From: Heliocybe sulcata
Taxonomy: Eukaryota; Basidiomycota; Agaricomycetes; Gloeophyllales; Gloeophyllaceae
Assembly: GCA_004369045.1 (NCBI GenBank)
Contig: ML213503.1
Location: 881,343-945,342, forward strand
Length of the DNA stretch: 64,000 bases
Direction of reading: 5' to 3'
Part shown: piece after piece, positions 57,742-64,000 of the stretch
How the letters are laid out: each line of letters begins with the position of its first letter
Position numbering within the stretch: the stretch's first letter is position 1
Notes under the pieces: generated by a model
The model's database searches: none
What the model saw: the letters and a program-made list of their open reading frames with translations, nothing else
Told to the model about the DNA's origin: nothing
Translations under genes and position numbers: made by a program

Positions 57742-58865
57742 TTATTTTCCGGATGGTATATCCTTTGCCTTCCCTTTTTCGTCCTCGGGCAGTAGGCCTT
57801 CTCGTCGTAATTTCTGTTCCGACTCTTGGACAGCCATGGAGAGCTGTAGGGGGTGCTATCAGCGTAAGGTCATGCATAAAGGGAAGCGCGACGTGCGTTG
57901 ATTATGCCAGTATCAAGAGACCGGAGAAAATGCAGCTCGGCTTTGTCAGAGGCTCCTGCAGTTGTATGTTGCGATACAGCGGGCATCCATGGTGGTGCGT
58001 TCTGGAGGCGATTCAGTCTAGAGTCAATCTTGATTTTCCTCCGCCTACCTGGCCTTGTGATGCGGACGGCACCTGGTCGTCTTGTAATTCAAGAACTATG
58101 GCGAATGAGATGTCCTCTTGTGATCAAAAGCCACATGTTGGGCATGAGCCCAATGACAGGAACAGAGTACTTGGCACCTACCTCCGGCTGGCATTGGGCC
58201 AAGTTGGCTCTCTATCATATGCAATTTGATGATGAAGGATTTGAAGTATTGGCCCATATCTATAGGAGTCATGGCTTCCTCCACGCTGCACTCCGGAGGC
58301 TCTGAGCGGATAACAAGACCCAGAAATTTGCCACGAACCTAGTATCTTTATCGTACGATGCCACTTCGAGCATAGTCTCAATAACGAATATATATCGTTC
58401 CAATGCGACTTCATTTTTGTCCTTGATTACCACCACAACTTTATCAACATTTCCCTAGAACGAAGACCTTGAGTAACCATGCGCATATGCGATTATACAG
58501 AGCACAAACCAGGACGAGTTCTTCGGCCACGGCTTTCACAGCTCCAGAGATGTACTCGTTCAGTCCTGGATGGCGGGACTGATATACAGGCGTGTCGTAC
58601 TTCTTCCTTCGTACGAATAATTCGGCCGGATAGACTTGCCGCACGTAGAGGATAGTATGAATGGCGATCTCGACTACGTGGCTAAGTCGAAAGTCGGACG
58701 AGAAATTCCTGGTGAAGGACTCACTGAATTCCGTGATACCCTTGACGTTCTCTGTAGAAATCCGTCAAGTCGATCTGGCGCGGCCAATGCCATGCGTACT
58801 GGCGCAAGTTCATCCAACTTGAACTTACGATTGTAAGATAACGGCTCATACGCCCGAGTTGACAT
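57742..58865 (-). CDS. REV7: REV7/MAD2L2-like HORMA-domain protein
   Basis: Accessory subunit of DNA polymerase zeta in translesion synthesis. Eight exons by my reading, none long enough to stand out alone. Order: MSTRAYEPLSYN, QNVKGITEF, IEIAIHTILYVRQVYPAELF, VRRKKYDTPVYQSRHPGLNE, YISGAVKAVAEEL; GNVDKVVVVIKDKNEVALER, YIFVIETMLEVASYDKDT; SVEEAMTPIDMGQYFKSFII, KLHMIESQLGPMPAG; EDISFAIVLELQDDQVPSAS; NAPPWMPAVSQHTTAGASDK; FLRSLDTGIIN; LSMAVQESEQKLRREGLLPE, ending KAKDIPSGK with TAA at 57742. This spans the whole HORMA fold, including the safety-belt region. Every join used keeps frame and restores family motifs, so the call is strong despite the small exons. Confidence 0.82.
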
Positions 58866-59242
58866 CTTCGCACTAATGAAGACATATTGCTGGATTGGTC
58901 AGGTCGGTTGAGCGACTCAGTGAAACCTACTTCAAAGGGAAAGATGAAGGTGTGGCTTGGCAGTTTCAAATGTGGCACTTCGCATCCACTGTGCCACAAT
59001 CAAGTATCGACTATCGTAACGTTCAGCAAGCAGCTGACAGTAATGAATATTTGTATGAACATTCCCGCCCATCGCGAGTGTCATACTATTTATGGATATA
59101 TGTGGTGCAATATACGAGTTGGTAATTGTCGAGAGGGGCAAACAGCTCATAGAACCCAGAAAATAAATGACCCCAATGTAAAGGTGTTGTCGTATGTACG
59201 AGTCAAGTTCGTGTGGCATCTGGACTACAGGAAACAAAAGCC
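58866..59242. other. intergenic, REV7 to MFS transporter A
   Basis: About 375 bp between two minus-strand genes: REV7 promoter and transporter 3' end. No gene seen. Confidence 0.45.
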
Positions 59243-61116
59243 TTATTGAAGAGCCCTGCTCTGCGCTTTGGCATGCCGCCGAACGCGCCATTTCGGGCCC
59301 ATATGCATAACCAAAAAGAGCAGAGGCGTGAATGCGGCAACCAAACCGCCGAAAAGCACGTATGTCCAACCTGGACCAATCGCAGATAGAATAATTTCCA
59401 CGACTGAGACGAGAGCGGCGCCGACTGCGCACCGCACTACGTTGTTCTGAGGATATGTTGAGAATGCGTGCTTTTTAAAGGATATGATAGACTTACACAT
59501 GCTGTTACCGCGGAACTCTGCCCAGGTGCTAAGTCTACGATGAGTGTCTGGACAGGGACCATCATGGCGTTGACCACGAAACCCACTGAAAATGAGGTGA
59601 GATTAGTACATACGATACGCACGGCTGATACGAAAACGGCTTACAAAGCAGTTGCAAAACTAGTGGTCCTGCAATCGAAACTCTCTGTTGCAAACACCAT
59701 CCGTATCCGCAGCAGACTGCCACCAACACAATGATAAAGACCGGCAGCGTTCGTAATCTTGCCCTTTCAACTGGCCAACTGTCCCCCTTCGTGACGTCCT
59801 CGGGTTTGGTTCCCCCCTCTGGATCTGCTGCTGCTTTCTTCATCAAACTACGCTTCATTCTCTGATAGTCTTTGTCCAACAATTTCCCGGACATCGTACT
59901 GCCAATAAGCATGCCGCCCCCATTGGCAAGGTAGCACAGTCCAACTTCGGTTTCGTTCAGGTAGGGATAGGCTTCCAAGAAGAGGTTTGACATTGGCGTC
60001 GTGAATCCGTACAGGACGGCGAAGACCACGGATAAGAAAATGAGGGGAAGGATGATCTCAGGGACGAAGAATAGCAATAGTGGGTTCTGGAAGCGTTTTC
60101 TGGGGGGTCTGTCGGTGGATATCTGGTTTTTGTTCCGTTGCAGGACTGGAATTGGGACTTGCGCATAAGCCGGAGGCGGTATACTTCCGTCCCCAACAAG
60201 AGCACGAAGAGTCTCGGGGAATATCCTTGGGGGCTCGGTGAGCCACTAAGTAGACACCAAAAAGACGTACGACGTACAGGAAGATGAACACACAGCACAG
60301 CCCCGCAGCGATACACATAAACCAAAAGATCGATCGCCATCCCAAGTGTCCCGCCAATGCACCGCCCACAATAGGCCCGATGCTGGGCCCGACCAAAGGG
60401 CCGAGGTTGTACAACCCGACAAAGCCGCCTCGTTCTGCCGGCGTGGCAATATCGCCTATGACTCCGGCGCCTAGGGCAATAGTGCTAGCAGACCCAGCTG
60501 CTTGTACTGCCCGGAGCAACACCAGGAGCCAATAAGCGTTTGTAGGTACGAGAGCGAGGCCGACACAGGACATAGACAAGATGAAGAGGCATGCGACGAA
60601 GATCAGCCTCCGACCGATTCGGTCTGCGATGGTACCCCATACCATCGGAGCTGGAAACATGTCAGTAAGATCTGTACACGAGCGCGCGATGAATGCACAT
60701 ACATAATCCTTGCAAGATCATGTACACTGTAACAGTGACATTGATGAGTTCTATGGATTTACCAAACGCGTTCGCGATGGTAGGAATAGCAGGAAAGTAT
60801 ATATTCGCTGTCAGCGGGCTGAATCGCTGTCAGTACTGCTATTCACCAACAGTCACGCGACTACTCGCCTGAAGAGACCTCCAAACGCTGCTAAGCCGAC
60901 GATCAGCCATTTCTGCCGCTTCGTGTAGATGCTGAAGGGCTTTTCGACCTCCACATCAGCTTCTTGCACCTTCTCTGCTTGTATATTCTTCCCATCATTC
61001 CTAGGCTGCCTCACTTCCGACCGAGCTTCTTCGTGCAAAGCATCGTTAGCAGTGGGACAGGCAGCTCTATCCTTCTCCCCATCGTACGGATGCGTGTCGC
61101 GATCAGGTTCCTGCAT
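59243..61116 (-). CDS. MFS drug:H+ antiporter (DHA1 type), copy A
   Basis: Twelve-helix major facilitator of the fungal DHA1 multidrug group. ATG at 61116 opens a hydrophilic cytosolic N-terminus ([20 protein letters not shown]) rich in acidic and Lys residues, then [20 protein letters not shown]. Signature sequence between helices 2 and 3: [20 protein letters not shown]. Helix 4-5 region: [40 protein letters not shown], and the antiporter motif [21 protein letters not shown]. The central loop has [20 protein letters not shown]. The end is [40 protein letters not shown], stop at 59243. About seven exons. Likely exports toxic organics; the substrate is unknown. Close paralogue of the next gene. 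Confidence 0.85.
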
Positions 61117-62765
61117 GAGCTGACTGTTGGCACGGGACTGTCAATAGACCAAGAGAGCGTAGGTAGGCCATTTTGCAGTATTCCAAGCTGGAGTGTCTTA
61201 TAGATTCTGTCGTATAAGACGAAGTAGTAAACACCGAAAAGACCGGTGTGCCGATGCCACAGTCCCACGGTAAAGACCCGTTCAATCCGACGCCACATAT
61301 AGCCCCAGCAAGAGCTTTGAGTACCTCGAGTAGGTTTGGGGATGTGAAAACTTGGACGAGGATGAGTCCGGTAACTGGCTGGCCTTGATCGAGTGAAGAC
61401 ACCGAGGGGCAAGCGCGGAGATTTCCGGCGACGTCAACTACATGGTGGTGCCCCCCAAGCGACTTTACGGGGTCCTGATTTGCGCTTTCCTGCACGATTC
61501 ACTCACGTTTTGCTGCTGTGGCTTGCACACGCCATGGATAGTCCCATCAAATTTTCATGAGTCTTATATGATCAATAGAATATATGTGGCCCATTTTTTA
61601 CGGCTGTAAAATGACCACATTAAAGGTGATAAATAGGATATCCGTCAAGGACAGGTGCACCACCTGTCCCGATTTGGAAGGAGGCCGCGGGTGGCGCGCG
61701 TATACACAAGGTGTCAAACTTCGGTGGGTGCAGCTTGCCGTTTCAATTCTTCAAACTTTGCACCAAGTATGCAAAAGTAAATTCCGAGCGTATATACATA
61801 TATTTGCTTCTATTTTCTGTAGTCTGCTCTCCCGGTAAATGAACAGGGTCCCTTTCAACCGAGCTCTTGCTTAAGTTCTTCGTGCTGAAGATGAAGCCTA
61901 AGGGGCACTACAGAATGAACACAAGTAAATATACTATTTGTATATGCTTTATTGGCTTTATAATTTAATTGTGACAGCATGGAATGACCTGCGGTCTTCT
62001 GGGCATCATGTAGGAGGTATCTCTTGACTACCCTGAGCAGCCGGTGCCGAGCCCAAGTACTAGGGCCCTGCTGCAGCGCGTCATCTGAGCAATTTAATAG
62101 TTTAGTAGGTAATGATTAAGATTATTCCAGTAGCACTGAATGACGGTCAATTCTCATCGGTTGTCCCAATGTTAGCAATATACCGGCTGTGGGACATAAG
62201 ATAATGGGGACCTCGTGATAATGTATGCTACTGAGTACTGTATTTACCACATAAATCATCTTCCACAATATTAATATACATTTGCAGGTACATCACGTAC
62301 AGCAGGACGGCGTTGTAGAGCTTTACAGGCTGTGGTCAACCCGGAGGCTAACCAGGTAACGCCACAAGTTTTCCTTTTCGGGGTGGTGGTACGTGCTTCC
62401 GGGGTCCAGATGCGTTTTCCTGAGTTGATGTCGCGCGTTTTCTAGGCCCCCTGGAAGACACGATTCAGAGACGCGCTCGCCATATTATTTGTGGCACTTG
62501 ACTAGTGACTCCACATGTGGCCCGCCAACAATCAGTTGAGCTACAATTAAGCACTATTATCCTTCGCACAGACGGACAGTATCGGAACGTTCGTACACAC
62601 CACGATTATCATCTATATTATGGATACATGTGTGAAGATTGTAGTGTATAGTTCGTGGTCATTAGAGGTCATAATCCAAAACAACTCGTGAACCAGAAGG
62701 CGAGAACCCAAGAGAGACCTGTGGTACGAATGAAATACGTAAAATCGTCCGCAACGAAGAGGGCA
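61117..62765. other. intergenic between the two tandem MFS genes
   Basis: About 1.65 kb, the longest gene-free stretch here. From 61,900 to 62,700 it is AT-rich. Frames of up to 133 codons lie at 61011-61495 on the minus strand directly upstream of copy A, without family resemblance. It holds the promoter of copy A and the 3' end of copy B. I see no terminal repeats or transposase. Confidence 0.45.
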
Positions 62766-64000
62766 TCAGTTTGCCCTGCTCTGAGCTTTAGCACGGCGTC
62801 GGGCGCGCCATCTCGGTCCCATATGCATAACCAAGAAGAGCAGAGGCGTGAACGCGGCTACCAAAGCTCCGAAGAGCACATATGTCCAGCCAGGACCAAT
62901 CGCAGATAGAATGAGCTCCACGACGGAGACGAGTGCTGCACCAACCAAACACCGCACCACGTTGTTCTACGGACATGTCAGCCATAGAGAGAATTACGAA
63001 GGCTATTAACGACTCACACATGCGGTCACAGCGGAGCTTTGTCCCGGTGCCAGGTCCACAATGAGGGTCTGGATAGACGTCATCGAGCCAGTGACCAGAA
63101 AGCCCACTGCAGAGCAAGCGTTATCAGTGCCGACAGTATGCACGCCCACCGAAGAAACGACTTACCCAGCAGTTGCAAGAGCAGTGGTCCTGCGATGGAG
63201 ACTTTCTCCTGCAAACACCATCCATATCCGCAGCAAACGACCGCCATCAGACCAATATAGATTGGCACCGTCCGTAACCTCGCCCTTTCTACAGGCCAGT
63301 TTTCACTCTTCGTGACGTCCTCGGGATTGGCATACTTCTCTGGGTCCGCAGCTGCCTTCTTCATCAAGCTACGCTTTAGTCTCTGATAGTCTTTGTCCAG
63401 TAATTTCCCGGAGATGGTACTGCCGAAGAGCATGCCACCGCCGTTGGCCAGGTAGCACAATCCGATGTCTGTTTCATTCAAGAAAGGATAGGCTTCCATA
63501 AAGAGTGTGGACATCGGCGTCGTGAACCCGTACAGAACCGCAAAGACCACGGACGAGAAAATGAGGGGTATGATGATCTCGGGAATCAAGAACAGCTTCA
63601 GCGGATTCTGGAACCGTTTCTTTGGTGGCAATTCAGCAGACATGTATTCTTTATTCCGACCCAGAATAGGAATCGGGGCTCTGGCATAAGCCGGTGGTGG
63701 TATGCTCCCATCGCCCACAAGAGCTCGAAGAGTCTCGGGAAATATCCTTGGGGGCTCGGTGAGCCACTGAAACAAACACCAAAAAGACATACGACGTACA
63801 GGAAGATGAACACACAGCACAGCCCCGCAGCGATACACATAAACCAGAAAATAGAGCGCCATCCTAAGTGTCCCGCCAATGCACCACCCACAATGGGCCC
63901 GATGCTGGGGCCGACCATAGGACCGACGTTGTACAACCCAAAGAAGCCACCTCGCTCTGCCGGAGTCGCAATATCGCCTACTACTCCCGCGCCTAGGGCA
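62766..64000 (-). CDS. MFS drug:H+ antiporter (DHA1 type), copy B (5' end outside window)
   Basis: C-terminal two thirds of a transporter closely related to copy A; its 5' end lies past the right edge. Shared features: motif [100 protein letters not shown] and the end [40 protein letters not shown], stop at 62766. Intron positions match copy A where both are visible. By eye about four residues in five are the same, so the duplication is not very recent. Loop residues after the central KKAAADPE differ most. Confidence 0.85.

Noticed and set aside
57735-58305. Plus-strand frames of 135-164 codons after SNX4
   Set aside because: They are antisense to the REV7 exons, which reconstruct a full HORMA protein; the plus frames are shadows.
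61584-62765. Transposon or solo repeat in the longest gene-free gap
   Set aside because: No terminal repeats, target duplication or transposase-like frame could be seen by eye.

Overview
The window is a stretch of a filamentous basidiomycete nuclear genome, almost certainly an agaricomycete (mushroom or bracket-fungus class). Genes are compact and split by many introns of about 40-60 nt with GT-AG borders, and intergenic gaps are mostly under 700 bp. The gene order matches the mating-type A (HD) region known from agaricomycetes: glycine decarboxylase (GLYDH), SEC61 gamma, mitochondrial intermediate peptidase (MIP), homeodomain mating genes, the beta-flanking gene, glycogenin, the YPL109-type ABC1 kinase and RPB2 all lie within about 46 kb. 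I found 27 genes, 25 of them complete. No rRNA, tRNA, CRISPR array or recognisable transposon was seen.

Layout. 1-6.2 kb: partial FBXO21-like gene, RSC9-like gene, ARMH3-like gene (all +). 6.9-10.7 kb: glycine dehydrogenase P protein (+), convergent with a PPR-like gene (-). 13.3-13.7 kb: Sec61 gamma (+). 13.9-20.8 kb: a seven-TM orphan, COG1 and TMEM115 (all -). 21.0-24.0 kb: FAM32A/Fyv6 and a DDT/WHIM protein (+). 24.4-34.7 kb: the mating locus, with MIP (+), one homeodomain gene (-), an unassigned ORF (+) and the beta-flanking gene (-). 35.5-48.4 kb: LEA-like protein, glycogenin, ABC1 kinase, old yellow enzyme, secreted CBM19-like protein, fructosamine-3-kinase. 49-58.9 kb: RPB2, a Ptm1/GPR107 membrane protein, sorting nexin SNX4 and REV7. 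59.2-64 kb: two tandem MFS drug-transporter paralogues, the second running off the right edge.

The most striking feature is the mating locus. In agaricomycetes HD1 and HD2 are normally two genes, usually divergently transcribed, whose products must come from different alleles to dimerise. Here both homeodomains lie on the same strand in one continuous reading frame. My six-exon model (complement 27434..31406) totals 3,687 nt and encodes 1,228 residues: a near-complete HD2 with a canonical WFQNRR recognition helix, followed without any stop by a near-complete HD1 whose recognition helix has Thr in place of the invariant Asn. Three tandem CACGTG-containing repeats lie about 0.4 kb upstream. I infer a natural HD2-HD1 fusion that could bypass allele discrimination and make the fungus self-fertile or constitutively switched on at this locus. 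This is inference; transcripts and allele sampling would decide it.

Most other genes are housekeeping: transcription (RPB2, RSC9, DDT/WHIM), splicing (FAM32A), translesion synthesis (REV7), Golgi and endosome traffic (COG1, TMEM115, SNX4, Ptm1) and mitochondria (GLDC, MIP, PPR, ABC1 kinase). Limits: exon borders were set by eye from splice motifs and recalled family conservation, without alignment or RNA data.
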